64,000 nucleotides of DNA from Marixanthomonas sp002364245 (lineage in GTDB: Bacteria > Bacteroidota > Bacteroidia > Flavobacteriales > Flavobacteriaceae): the NCBI GenBank assembly GCA_963973455.1, contig CAXAZF010000006.1, forward strand, positions 156,406-220,405, read 5' to 3'. Below, piece by piece: positions 1 through 8,010 of this stretch. The translations under genes and the position numbers were made by a program. Each line of letters opens with the position of its first letter. Position 1 is the stretch's first letter. Below the pieces are notes generated by a model, which worked only from the letters and a program-made list of their open reading frames with translations, was not told where the DNA came from and searched no databases.

Positions 1-503
1 TTGTTTGTAGGCTTAATTATTTTTCGTTTTACCGTAACATCTGGATGCATATACATTGTCACCCCTACGAAAATTCCTAAACCAATTTGACCTATAATTT
101 TGAATTTCCCCGGTAACCCAGCTTTATCATTCTTAAACTTTTTAAGGTAGTCATCAATAAAACCAATGATCCCCATCCAAAGTGTGGTGACAATCAACAT
201 AATCACGTAGATATTCTCCAACTTGGCAAATAATAAAACAGGAACCAAAGTTGCCAAAATGATAATAACACCACCCATGGTTGGGGTACCAGCTTTTTCG
301 TTTTGTCCTTCCAGACCTAAATCACGGATTTGCTCTCCCATTTGCTTGCGTTGCAAATACTTGATTATTTTTTTCCCGTAAACCGTTGCAATGAAAAGTG
401 ATAAAATAACCGCCAAAGCTGCCCGGAATGTGATAAACTCAAAAAGGCTAGCCCCTGGGAACTGGTATTCTTTTTCTAAATATTCGAACAAGTAATACAG
501 CAT
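1..503 (-). CDS. mraY: Phospho-N-acetylmuramoyl-pentapeptide-transferase, partial
   Basis: Integral membrane enzyme that transfers phospho-MurNAc-pentapeptide to undecaprenyl phosphate, giving lipid I. The ATG is at 503-501 and the frame stays open to the left edge, so only about 167 N-terminal residues are present. The translation begins MLYYLFEYLEKEYQFPGA and includes AGTPTMGG and then GFIDDYLKK, whose two aspartates (residues 117-118) match the DD catalytic/Mg2+ motif of MraY. Several hydrophobic helices are visible. It starts 2 bp after the murE stop codon in a compact cell-wall operon. The C-terminal half lies outside the window. Confidence 0.93.
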   Translation of the reverse strand, partial: MLYYLFEYLEKEYQFPGASLFEFITFRAALAVILSLFIATVYGKKIIKYLQRKQMGEQIRDLGLEGQNEKAGTPTMGGVIIILATLVPVLLFAKLENIYVIMLIVTTLWMGIIGFIDDYLKKFKNDKAGLPGKFKIIGQIGLGIFVGVTMYMHPDVTVKRKIIKPTN

Positions 504-505
504 GG

Positions 506-1969
506 TTATTTATTTAGGACGGTTAAAAATTCGTTTACTATTTTAAAGTCGTCAAAATCTATTCGCTCTCCATTAATCTCTTGATAGGTTTCATGCCCTT
601 TTCCGGCAATTAATATAATGTCGTTTTCATTCGCCATTTGGCAGGCATTTTTAATCGCTTGTTTTCTATTGGTAATCGAAACCGTTTTTTTGAAATGCTC
701 AGCAGGAACACCCGCTTCTACTTCTTCTACAATTTTCTCAGGGGATTCCGTGCGCGGATTATCGCTAGTAAAGATCACTTTTGTACTTAATGTGGCAGCG
801 ATTTTGCCCATTATAGGGCGTTTTGTTGCATCACGATCACCGCCGCAACCTACTACGGTTATCAATTCTTCATTTCCGGTGCGAATGCTGTTAATGGTCT
901 CCAACACATTTTTTAAAGCATCTGGCGAATGTGCATAATCAACAATAGCAGTTATCTTTTTTTCTGAAATTAGATACTGAAACCGTCCATCTACACTTTC
1001 TAATGTGCTCATAAGTTGAAGCAGTTCTAGTGTTTCCATTCCTAAAATATCTGCAGCTCCAAAAATGGCCAACATATTGTAGGCATTAAATGCCCCAATT
1101 AGTTTTACCCAAATCTCATTGTTATTAATGTTCAGCAACAAACCGGTAAAATTATTTTCCAGTATTTGCGCTTTATAATCTGCGTAGCTTTTTAAGGCGT
1201 AGGTATATTTTTTTGCATTTGTGTTCTGAAGCATAACTGCTCCATTTTTATCATCTGCATTCGTCAAAGCAAAAGCCGATTTTGGCAACTGATCAAAGAA
1301 TTTCTTTTTAACGTCTCGGTATTCTTTAAAATCTTTGTGGTAATCTAAATGCTCGTGCGTGAGGTTGGTGAAAATCCCACCCGCAAAGTGAAGGCCTTCG
1401 GTACGTTTTTGATGAATACCGTGCGAGCTCACTTCCATAAAGCAATATTCAACACCGGCTTCAACCATTTCTTGTAAATAACGGTTTATGGTAAGCGAAT
1501 CTGGTGTGGTTCGTTTTGCTTCGTAACGGGTGTCATCCACCATTACTTTAACTGTAGAAATAAGCCCTGTTTTATAGCCTGCAGCTGTAAACAAATCGTA
1601 CAATAAGGTTGAAATGGTGGTTTTACCGTTCGTTCCTGTAATGCCGACCAGTTTTATGTTTTCAGAAGGGTTTTCATAATAATTGGCAGCCAAAATTGCC
1701 AATGCTTTATGTGAATCGGCTACCTGAACGTAGGTTATACCATTGATAATCGTTTCAGGAAGGGTTTCACAAATAATAACCAGTGCTCCTTGTTCCGAAG
1801 CTTTTAGAATATAATCATGACCATCTGAGACTGTTCCTTTTATGGCAACAAAAACATCATTAAGCCCAACGTTTCGTGAATCGAATTCTATATTCCGAAC
1901 AGCCACAGCTGTGCTTCCTATCGTTTTTTCGATTGGAATTTTATAGAGTATGTCTTTTAACACTATCAC
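506..1969 (-). CDS. murE: UDP-MurNAc-tripeptide synthetase MurE
   Basis: Cytoplasmic Mur ligase that adds the third stem-peptide residue to UDP-MurNAc-L-Ala-D-Glu, using ATP. At 487 aa it has the usual length. The ATP loop GITGTNGKT lies at residues 109-117. DNPR (about 403-406), the signature of meso-diaminopimelate-adding MurE, and GKGHETYQ (about 456) are present, so the peptidoglycan is inferred to be DAP-type. The start is GTG, and GTGA overlaps the TGA stop of ftsI by 4 bp, which suggests translational coupling. The N-terminal MIVLKDILYK fits the family start. Confidence 0.95.
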   Translation of the reverse strand: MIVLKDILYKIPIEKTIGSTAVAVRNIEFDSRNVGLNDVFVAIKGTVSDGHDYILKASEQGALVIICETLPETIINGITYVQVADSHKALAILAANYYENPSENIKLVGITGTNGKTTISTLLYDLFTAAGYKTGLISTVKVMVDDTRYEAKRTTPDSLTINRYLQEMVEAGVEYCFMEVSSHGIHQKRTEGLHFAGGIFTNLTHEHLDYHKDFKEYRDVKKKFFDQLPKSAFALTNADDKNGAVMLQNTNAKKYTYALKSYADYKAQILENNFTGLLLNINNNEIWVKLIGAFNAYNMLAIFGAADILGMETLELLQLMSTLESVDGRFQYLISEKKITAIVDYAHSPDALKNVLETINSIRTGNEELITVVGCGGDRDATKRPIMGKIAATLSTKVIFTSDNPRTESPEKIVEEVEAGVPAEHFKKTVSITNRKQAIKNACQMANENDIILIAGKGHETYQEINGERIDFDDFKIVNEFLTVLNK

Positions 1970-3966
1970 GATAATTTTAAGGTTATTTGCTGGCCGCTTT
2001 TTAAAGCTTCACCAGAGGCTATAGATTGATCGGCTACAGTGCCGTTTCCTACTGTTTGTACTTTTAAGCCTAAATTTTCTAATAATGAAACCGCATCCAT
2101 TCCTGCCATTCCCTTCACATTAGGAACTTTAGTATAGTGTGCTTGTGCTTTTGGATAATAGGTTTCGTAATCTTTTTCTAAAATTGGATCCTCTTCATCT
2201 ACATTAGCTATCTCAGCAACTAATGGTGACTCGGTAAAGATTTTCTGGGCGATACGTTTAAAAACTGGCCCCGTAACATCGGCTCCATAGTACCCTTTTT
2301 TAGTACTAGGCTTATGAATCACTACAATGCAAGAATATTTTGGGTTATCAGCTGGAAAATAACCTGAGAAAGAGGAAATGTACCGACGGTCTTTTTCCCA
2401 ATCATCCATCCAGTATTCCGTACGAGCTGTTCCAGTTTTTCCAGCCATGGAGAAATATTTAGAATACAAAGGTTTTCCTGTTCCTCGCCTTACAATGTTT
2501 TTAAGAATGTCTCGAATTTCATGTAAGGTTTCTTCAGAACAAATTTGATCGTTTACGACTTCAGTTTCAAATATTTCCACTTCTTGGTTCCAGGCTCTTA
2601 TTTCTTTAATAAACCTTGGTTTAACCATAATACCATCGTTGGCGATTGCATTATAGAAAGCCAAGGTTTGAAGAGGAGTCAATCTTAAGTTATAACCATA
2701 GGCTATAGAAGGAAGGGCGTTTTTACTCCATAATTCATGCCCTGGCCCTGGAATTACAGGCTTCCCTTCACCTTTGATTTTTATGCCTATGCGCTTATCT
2801 AAATCCCATTCTTTTAAATGATTTATAAACTGTTCTGGATTTTCAGAATAGGCTTCATCAATTATGGTCGCCAGACCTATATTAGAAGAAACTTCTAATG
2901 CTTTAGCCGCAGATATTTCACCATACCCACCATGTTTTGAATCGTGAATGTTACGTCCATAAAAACGTTTTCTACCCTCTTTGGTATCCACTATAGTTGT
3001 AGTGTCTATTTTTTCATCTTCTAAAGCAGCCATCATTGCCATTACCTTAAACGTAGAACCCGGTTCGTGGCTCTCTCCTACCGCATAATTCAATTTTTCG
3101 TAATAATTTCCGTTGGAGGTTCTGCCGAGATTGGCAACTGCTTTTATCTCCCCCGTTTTTACTTCCATCACAATTACAGAACCGTGCTCGGCTTCGTAAT
3201 GCTCCATTTGCTTCAACAATGCATGGTGGGCAATATCTTGAATGTTTGCATTTATTGTTGAAATAACATCGTATCCATCTTGAGGCTCTACTTCATTCTC
3301 ATCAAAAACTGGTTTCCATTGTCCTCGTGCAATTTTTTGCTTGAGACGTTTTCCTTCTTTTCCGCGTAAATATTCATCAAAAGCACCTTCCAAACCTACC
3401 TCATACACTCCAGGACTATTATTTTTTTGGTCGCCCACCAAACGCTCAGCAACTTTTCCCAATGGGTGTTCACGAACGGTACGCTGTTCTACTATAATCC
3501 CACCTTTGTATGGTCCTAATTTAAAAAGCGGAAAACCTTTCAGTTTTATATAATCTGAATAGCCTAAGTTTCGAGCAATTAACAAGTATCTATTTTTGTT
3601 TGCGCGCGCTTTTCTGAATACATTTTGGTAATACGAAGCCGGACGGTTAAACATTTTTCCCATTTCTTTAGAAAGTGGAACAATGTTGTTTTTAAAGTTT
3701 TCAGAAGAAACGGTTACGGCATCAAAACGGATATCGTATTTGGGAACTGAAGTTGCTAGCAGGCTACCGTCCTCAGCATACACATTACCTCTATTAGCAG
3801 GAATCGTAAAGTTTCGAGTGGTATTTCTATGGGCTAACTCACGGTATTCATCACCTTCAACAAATTGAATGTTCACCAATTTAACAGCAACAGCAATCGC
3901 GAAGATGAACATACATCCAGCGATAATATAAAGGCGGTTTAATATGTTCTTTTCTTCTACAGCCAC
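1966..3966 (-). CDS. ftsI: Division transpeptidase (penicillin-binding protein 3) with PASTA domain
   Basis: Class B penicillin-binding protein that cross-links septal peptidoglycan in the periplasm. A short cytoplasmic tail and one membrane helix (about residues 10-32) are followed by the PBP dimer domain and the transpeptidase domain. The active-site motifs are STFK (Ser304), SSN (360-362) and KTGT (510-513). A C-terminal PASTA domain covers about 612-666 (VPNVKGMAGMDAVSLLENLG). It is 666 aa with a GTG start. It sits between ftsL and murE with a 4-bp overlap to murE, the standard dcw order. Confidence 0.95.
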   Translation of the reverse strand: MAVEEKNILNRLYIIAGCMFIFAIAVAVKLVNIQFVEGDEYRELAHRNTTRNFTIPANRGNVYAEDGSLLATSVPKYDIRFDAVTVSSENFKNNIVPLSKEMGKMFNRPASYYQNVFRKARANKNRYLLIARNLGYSDYIKLKGFPLFKLGPYKGGIIVEQRTVREHPLGKVAERLVGDQKNNSPGVYEVGLEGAFDEYLRGKEGKRLKQKIARGQWKPVFDENEVEPQDGYDVISTINANIQDIAHHALLKQMEHYEAEHGSVIVMEVKTGEIKAVANLGRTSNGNYYEKLNYAVGESHEPGSTFKVMAMMAALEDEKIDTTTIVDTKEGRKRFYGRNIHDSKHGGYGEISAAKALEVSSNIGLATIIDEAYSENPEQFINHLKEWDLDKRIGIKIKGEGKPVIPGPGHELWSKNALPSIAYGYNLRLTPLQTLAFYNAIANDGIMVKPRFIKEIRAWNQEVEIFETEVVNDQICSEETLHEIRDILKNIVRRGTGKPLYSKYFSMAGKTGTARTEYWMDDWEKDRRYISSFSGYFPADNPKYSCIVVIHKPSTKKGYYGADVTGPVFKRIAQKIFTESPLVAEIANVDEEDPILEKDYETYYPKAQAHYTKVPNVKGMAGMDAVSLLENLGLKVQTVGNGTVADQSIASGEALKSGQQITLKLS

Positions 3967-3970
3967 CTAA

Positions 3971-4288
3971 CTATTCTTTGTTTATAATTTTTATTTTTTG
4001 AGGGGGCGTAACCGAAGGTTTCAATCCCCTTTTTGCCATTGCCACTTCTATTTTGCTTTCCATTCGGGTTTGCATTAAACGCTTCCGAATATCCAGATAT
4101 TCACTTTTTAATTCTTTTACCTCATTATTAAGCTTTGCTATTTTATACACTTTTTTATCGGCACTATGCGAACTCGCAATCATAATCAAAGCCAATAGTG
4201 AAAGGAAAAAGATGAAACGCCAGTTTTTAAGCGCATCATCATTCACCAAAAACTTTCCTTTTATTATGTTGTAAAAGTTTTTCTTCAT
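3971..4288 (-). CDS. ftsL: FtsL-like cell division protein
   Basis: 105-aa bitopic membrane protein with a cytoplasmic tail, one hydrophobic helix (about residues 27-43, FIFFLSLLALIMIASSH) and a coiled-coil periplasmic segment rich in K, E and L (about 55-85). Sequence conservation in FtsL is poor. The call rests on size, topology and position between rsmH and ftsI, where ftsL lies in dcw clusters. In the family it scaffolds FtsB/FtsQ and activates FtsWI. Its ATG overlaps the rsmH stop by one base. Confidence 0.8.
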   Translation of the reverse strand: MKKNFYNIIKGKFLVNDDALKNWRFIFFLSLLALIMIASSHSADKKVYKIAKLNNEVKELKSEYLDIRKRLMQTRMESKIEVAMAKRGLKPSVTPPQKIKIINKE

Positions 4289-5184
4289 TATAGTTTTTCT
4301 GCTACCCGCAATTTTGCACTACGAGCACGATTATTCTCTTTTATTTCCCCTTCCGAAGGGATTATAAATTTCCCCACTGGCTTAAAAGGCACTTCTACCC
4401 TTCCAAACACATCTTTTTCAGGTTGACCCTGAAACTGTCCATCCCGCATATACCGTTTCACTAAACGGTCCTCTAACGAATGGTAACTTATTAAACTCAA
4501 CCTGCCTCCAGGCTTTATGACCTCTTGCGTTTGCAATAAAAATTCTTTTAAAACCTCAAGCTCTTGATTTACCTCTATACGAATAGCTTGATAAATTTGA
4601 GCCAGTATTTTGTTCTCCCTGTGTTTTGGTAAAAAACGTCCTAATGCTTTTTTAAGCTGTTCGCTGGTTTTTATTTCACCATCGTGCCTTGCTTCAACAA
4701 TTACACGAGCCATTCCGGCCGCTGCTCTTAACTCACCGTACTGAGACAGTACACTTCGTAGCTGTTTTTCATCATAATTATTAACCACATTAAAAGCTGA
4801 AAATTCACTCTTTTGGTTCATCCTCATATCTAAATCTGCCTCAAAGCGAGTTGAAAAACCACGTTCCGCAACATCAAATTGATGCGATGAAACTCCAAAA
4901 TCGCCTAAAATTCCGTCAACTTCTTTGTGACCGTAAAAGCGTAAGAAGCGCTTGAGAAATCTGAAATTTTCATTAATCAACAAAAACCTCGGGTCGTCGA
5001 TAGCATTCTCAAGCGCATCTTTGTCTTGGTCAAAGGCTATCAATTTTCCATGTTCACCAAGACGCTTTAATATTTCTCGCGAATGCCCACCCCCGCCAAA
5101 GGTTACATCTACATACACCCCATTAGGATCTACGTTTAACCCATCAACCGTTTCGGTTAACAATACCGGATTATGATATTCCAT
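4288..5184 (-). CDS. rsmH: 16S rRNA (cytosine-1402-N4)-methyltransferase RsmH
   Basis: SAM-dependent methyltransferase (formerly MraW) that modifies C1402 in the decoding site of 16S rRNA. The hallmark N-terminus MEYHNPVLLTETVDGL is followed by the SAM loop VTFGGGGHS, and the C-terminal half has YHSLEDRLVKRYM. I chose the ATG at 5184, which gives 298 aa and the canonical MEYHNP start. In-frame starts at 5190, 5193 and 5202 would add 2 to 6 residues and cannot be excluded, since no ribosome binding site decides. The gene overlaps the 3' end of mraZ by 14 bp. Confidence 0.94.
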   Translation of the reverse strand: MEYHNPVLLTETVDGLNVDPNGVYVDVTFGGGGHSREILKRLGEHGKLIAFDQDKDALENAIDDPRFLLINENFRFLKRFLRFYGHKEVDGILGDFGVSSHQFDVAERGFSTRFEADLDMRMNQKSEFSAFNVVNNYDEKQLRSVLSQYGELRAAAGMARVIVEARHDGEIKTSEQLKKALGRFLPKHRENKILAQIYQAIRIEVNQELEVLKEFLLQTQEVIKPGGRLSLISYHSLEDRLVKRYMRDGQFQGQPEKDVFGRVEVPFKPVGKFIIPSEGEIKENNRARSAKLRVAEKL

Positions 5185-5644
5185 GGTCATCATCGTTGAC
5201 ATCGCCCATTACTTCCTCAGCCAGATCTGCAAAATCACTGGCAGCATCGTTAATGGCTTGTTCATATTTTTCTTTATCCCAAATTTCCACAATGTTAATT
5301 GCAGAAGAGAGCACTATTTCTTTACTTAAGCCAGCAAAAGACATCAAGTCTTTTGGTATTAACAACCTACCCGCAGCATCCAACTCCACCGTTTTAACTC
5401 CTGCGGTAAAACGACGAATAAAATCGTTGTTTTTACGGTTAAAACGATTTAGCTTACCCATTTTCGCCATCAACTCATTCCACTCATCCATTGGATACAA
5501 CTCAAGGCATGGTTGAAAAACTGCTCGCTTCACCACAAAACCATTTGGCGCTATTGGCGCTACTTGTTTTTTTAGTGCAGACGGCATCATGACCCGACCT
5601 TTCGAGTCTGCTTTGCATTCATATGTACCTATTAAATTGAGCAC
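5171..5644 (-). CDS. mraZ: Transcriptional regulator MraZ
   Basis: First gene of the dcw operon. MraZ is a ring-forming DNA-binding protein of the SpoVT/AbrB fold that binds short direct repeats upstream of its own gene. The 157-aa product has two AbrB-like halves, with conserved GTYECKADSKGRVMMPSALK at about residues 6-25 and VELDAAGRLLIPKDLMSFAG in the second half. The acidic C-terminal tail (EEVMGDVNDDDHG) overlaps the rsmH start. The matching operator lies directly upstream at 5691-5741, so autoregulation is very likely. Confidence 0.95.
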   Translation of the reverse strand: MLNLIGTYECKADSKGRVMMPSALKKQVAPIAPNGFVVKRAVFQPCLELYPMDEWNELMAKMGKLNRFNRKNNDFIRRFTAGVKTVELDAAGRLLIPKDLMSFAGLSKEIVLSSAINIVEIWDKEKYEQAINDAASDFADLAEEVMGDVNDDDHGIS

Positions 5645-5675
5645 TAAGGGGTTGCTTTTTGGCTATTAATAGTTT

Positions 5676-5683
5676 CAAATATA
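5676..5683 (-). promoter_or_regulatory. -7 box of the mraZ (dcw) promoter
   Basis: On the minus strand this reads TATATTTG, a perfect match to the Bacteroidota TAnnTTTG -7 element. It lies 32 bp upstream of the mraZ ATG, implying a leader of about 25 nt. No clear TTG -33 element is visible at normal spacing. The MraZ repeats occupy that position instead. Confidence 0.7.
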
Positions 5684-5690
5684 AAGAAGT

Positions 5691-5741
5691 TTTACCACTT
5701 TTTACCACTTTTTACCACTTTGTTGATAAGTTTTACCACTT
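5691..5741 (-). promoter_or_regulatory. MraZ operator: four AAGTGGTAAA repeats
   Basis: On the minus strand the decamer AAGTGGTAAA occurs three times head to tail (5691-5700, 5701-5710, 5711-5720), with a fourth copy at 5732-5741 after an 11-bp gap (21-bp shift, two helical turns). Known MraZ operators are three or four direct repeats of about 10-bp period with a GTGG/TGGG core. The array begins 7 bp upstream of the -7 box and so covers the -33 region. Confidence 0.85.
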
Positions 5742-5959
5742 ACTGATTTCCCAACATCAAGAGCATATTTATTGTTAATAACCTTTTTGAATTTAGGATC
5801 TTAGCAATTTCTTTACTAGAGAAAAGAACTATGCTCATTTTAAAATTTCCAGTAATGAACAAGATTTCATCATGACAATTAATATTGCACTGTCTTTTAG
5901 GAAGAAAGGTATTGTTCTATAATTTTGATTACTTTTGCTTCTTATAATTTCAGTATTGA
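5742..5959. other. Intergenic region between divergent mraZ and hydrolase genes
   Basis: AT-rich spacer, part of a 315-bp gap without genes. Apart from the mraZ control elements at its left end and a possible plus-strand -7 box TACTTTTG at 5930-5937 (for the hydrolase at 5960), I see no RNA gene, terminator hairpin or convincing small ORF in it. Confidence 0.5.
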
Positions 5960-6724
5960 ATGGCGAACCAAATACACGAAGAAGGAAAATTTAAGTATAT
6001 AGAACTGGGCGAAGGAACGCCAGTTGTTGTTTTACACGGACTCATGGGTGGATTGAGCAACTTTGATGGAGTTACTGACTTTTTCCCCGAAAAAGGCTAC
6101 AAAATCCTCATTCCCGAATTGCCAATTTACACGATGTCCTTATTAAAAACGAACGTAAAAAACTTCGCAAAATACGTTTCAGAATTTATTGACCACAAAG
6201 GCTTTGAAGAGGTTATCCTCTTGGGGAACTCGTTGGGTGGTCACATAGGGCTGCTTTGCACAAAATTATACCCTGAAAAAGTAAAAGCACTAGTAATTAC
6301 TGGAAGTTCTGGCCTTTACGAAAGTGCTATGGGCGAAAGTTACCCAAAACGGGGCGATTATGAGTATATTCAGAAAAAAGCTGAAAATGTTTTCTACGAC
6401 CCAGCTGTTGCCACCAAGGAGATTGTGGATGAAGTATATGCATCAGTCAACGACCGAAATAAATTAATACGGACTTTAGCTATTGCAAAAAGTGCCATTA
6501 GGCACAACATGGCAAAAGACCTTCCAAAAATGGAAACTCCAACCTGCATTATTTGGGGAAAGAATGACAACGTAACACCTCCTGAAGTTGCTACCGAATT
6601 TGACGAATTGTTACCAGATTCAGATTTATATTGGATTGACAAATGTGGCCACGCCGCTATGATGGAACACCCAGACGAGTTTAATAAACTTCTCTACGCT
6701 TGGTTACAAAAACGAAATCTTTAA
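5960..6724 (+). CDS. Alpha/beta-fold hydrolase
   Basis: 254-aa cytoplasmic protein of the alpha/beta hydrolase superfamily with no signal peptide. The oxyanion segment HGLMGG (about 26-31) is followed by the nucleophile elbow GNSLGG (Ser91). The acid is probably the Asp in WGKNDNVTPP, and the histidine is in CGHAAMMEHP near the C-terminus. The substrate cannot be told from sequence. The gene ends 5 bp before engB, so the two are probably co-transcribed from the promoter near 5930. Confidence 0.85.
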   Translation: MANQIHEEGKFKYIELGEGTPVVVLHGLMGGLSNFDGVTDFFPEKGYKILIPELPIYTMSLLKTNVKNFAKYVSEFIDHKGFEEVILLGNSLGGHIGLLCTKLYPEKVKALVITGSSGLYESAMGESYPKRGDYEYIQKKAENVFYDPAVATKEIVDEVYASVNDRNKLIRTLAIAKSAIRHNMAKDLPKMETPTCIIWGKNDNVTPPEVATEFDELLPDSDLYWIDKCGHAAMMEHPDEFNKLLYAWLQKRNL

Positions 6725-6729
6725 GTTTT

Positions 6730-7335
6730 ATGAAGATTAAAGCGGCAGAATTTGTAATGAGCAACAGCGATGTTGCCAAGTGCCCTTCATCACGACTACC
6801 CGAATATGCTTTTATTGGCCGGTCTAATGTTGGTAAGTCTTCGCTTATCAATATGTTAATGCAACGAAAGAGCCTTGCAAAAACATCGGGTCGCCCTGGT
6901 AAAACACAGCTTATCAATCATTTTTTAGTTAATAAAAACTGGCATTTAGTAGATCTGCCTGGTTATGGTTACGCCAAAGTTTCTAAAAAAAGTAAAAAGA
7001 CATTTCAAAAATTTATTACTGAGTACTTTACCAAAAGAGAGCAACTCATTATGGGCTTTGTTTTAATAGATTGTCGTCACAAACCACAACCCGTCGATCT
7101 TGAGTTTATGGAATGGCTGGGTGAAAACCAACTACCTTTTGCAATAATTTTTACCAAAGCTGATAAATTAAAACCAAAGGCATTAGAGCGAAATTTAAAA
7201 GCCTATCAAGAAAAAATGCTTGAAACTTGGGTAGAAATGCCACAGTATTTTGTCACTTCATCCACCAATGCAACTGGGCGTGACGAAGTTTTACAGTATA
7301 TTGGTCAAATTAATACGACGATAGACCTTTCTTAA
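6730..7335 (+). CDS. engB: Ribosome biogenesis GTP-binding protein EngB/YsxC
   Basis: Essential small GTPase of the TrmE-Era-EngA-EngB family that assists assembly of the large ribosomal subunit. The G1 loop GRSNVGKSS, G3 DLPGYG and G4 TKAD are all present. I set the start at the ATG at 6730 (MKIKAAEF), giving 201 aa, the usual family length. A TTG upstream at 6700 would overlap the hydrolase and add 10 unrelated residues. The 3' end overlaps the convergent gene at 7310 by 26 bp. Confidence 0.94.
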   Translation: MKIKAAEFVMSNSDVAKCPSSRLPEYAFIGRSNVGKSSLINMLMQRKSLAKTSGRPGKTQLINHFLVNKNWHLVDLPGYGYAKVSKKSKKTFQKFITEYFTKREQLIMGFVLIDCRHKPQPVDLEFMEWLGENQLPFAIIFTKADKLKPKALERNLKAYQEKMLETWVEMPQYFVTSSTNATGRDEVLQYIGQINTTIDLS

Positions 7336-7675
7336 CTGTTTCAATAAGAGCCTCAACAGTTTCTATCTTATTTAATTTTTCCGAAGAAAGAAAAATTTCT
7401 AATTCACCACCATTTTCCGAAAGGACAATAGGAAATGTATATTTAGGCAACCACTTAGACCTGAATTTTTTCACAAATTCATCTTTATGATAAAAATCCA
7501 TTTCTACATTTTCCTGTTTTCGAAATAGCTTCCACTTTTTCTTTTCTGAAAAAACACCATAAGTCAAGTTACAAAGGCTACAATTATATGTAGAAGGACT
7601 TATAATCTTATGTAAACTATCTAGATATGCTTTTCGCTTGCCCGAATCTGCATTATATACAAAAATGAGCCGCAT
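7310..7675 (-). CDS. Conserved hypothetical protein with CxxC motif
   Basis: 121 aa, no signal peptide and no membrane segment. The N-terminus MRLIFVYNADSGK is followed by STYNCSLCNLTYG with a CxxC pair (about residues 33-36), which could be a redox or metal site. The rest is basic and aromatic-rich. I recognise the sequence type from Bacteroidota genomes but know no established function. It follows gldC with a one-base TAATG overlap, so it is probably translated from the gldB-gldC transcript. Its tail overlaps the convergent engB gene. Confidence 0.75.
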   Translation of the reverse strand: MRLIFVYNADSGKRKAYLDSLHKIISPSTYNCSLCNLTYGVFSEKKKWKLFRKQENVEMDFYHKDEFVKKFRSKWLPKYTFPIVLSENGGELEIFLSSEKLNKIETVEALIETVKKGLSSY

Positions 7676-8010
7676 TACTCCTTGGTAAGTTCTAGTTTTT
7701 CGGCAAAGTAGTCACAAAAATCACGCATGGTAGCACTCATTTTTTTATCGTTTGTAGCACGCTCAAAAGTATCGGCCATAGCACTTAGCGTTTGGTGGAA
7801 GAAAATTTTCATATCATCCAACGGCATATCTTTGGTCCAAAGATCAATGCGGAGGGACTCTCTTTTATCGTGATCCCAAACGTTTAGAAAAATTGCTTTT
7901 GCCTCTTCATTTTCCACACCTCCATCTGGGGCAGACCATTGTAATTTTTCAGGGACTTTATTTTCGTCAAGATCGATGTTTATATTAATTTCTGAAGTGT
8001 TTTTTCCCAT
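7675..8010 (-). CDS. gldC: Gliding motility protein GldC
   Basis: 111-aa soluble protein matching GldC of Flavobacterium in length and sequence, for example TSEININIDLDENKVPEK, LRIDLWTKDMP and DFCDYFAEKLEL. GldC is needed for full gliding motility, but its biochemical role is not established. It overlaps gldB by one base (TAATG) and is followed the same way by the CxxC protein, which indicates one operon. Confidence 0.92.
   Translation of the reverse strand: MGKNTSEININIDLDENKVPEKLQWSAPDGGVENEEAKAIFLNVWDHDKRESLRIDLWTKDMPLDDMKIFFHQTLSAMADTFERATNDKKMSATMRDFCDYFAEKLELTKE

Noticed and set aside
618..938. Plus-strand ORF of 106 codons inside murE
   Set aside because: It lies wholly within the well-supported murE gene on the other strand and its protein looks like no family. 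It is a shadow frame.
5691..5741. Tandem TTTACCACTT repeats as a microsatellite or CRISPR-like array
   Set aside because: The 10-bp period, GTGG core and position directly before mraZ are fully explained by a MraZ operator.
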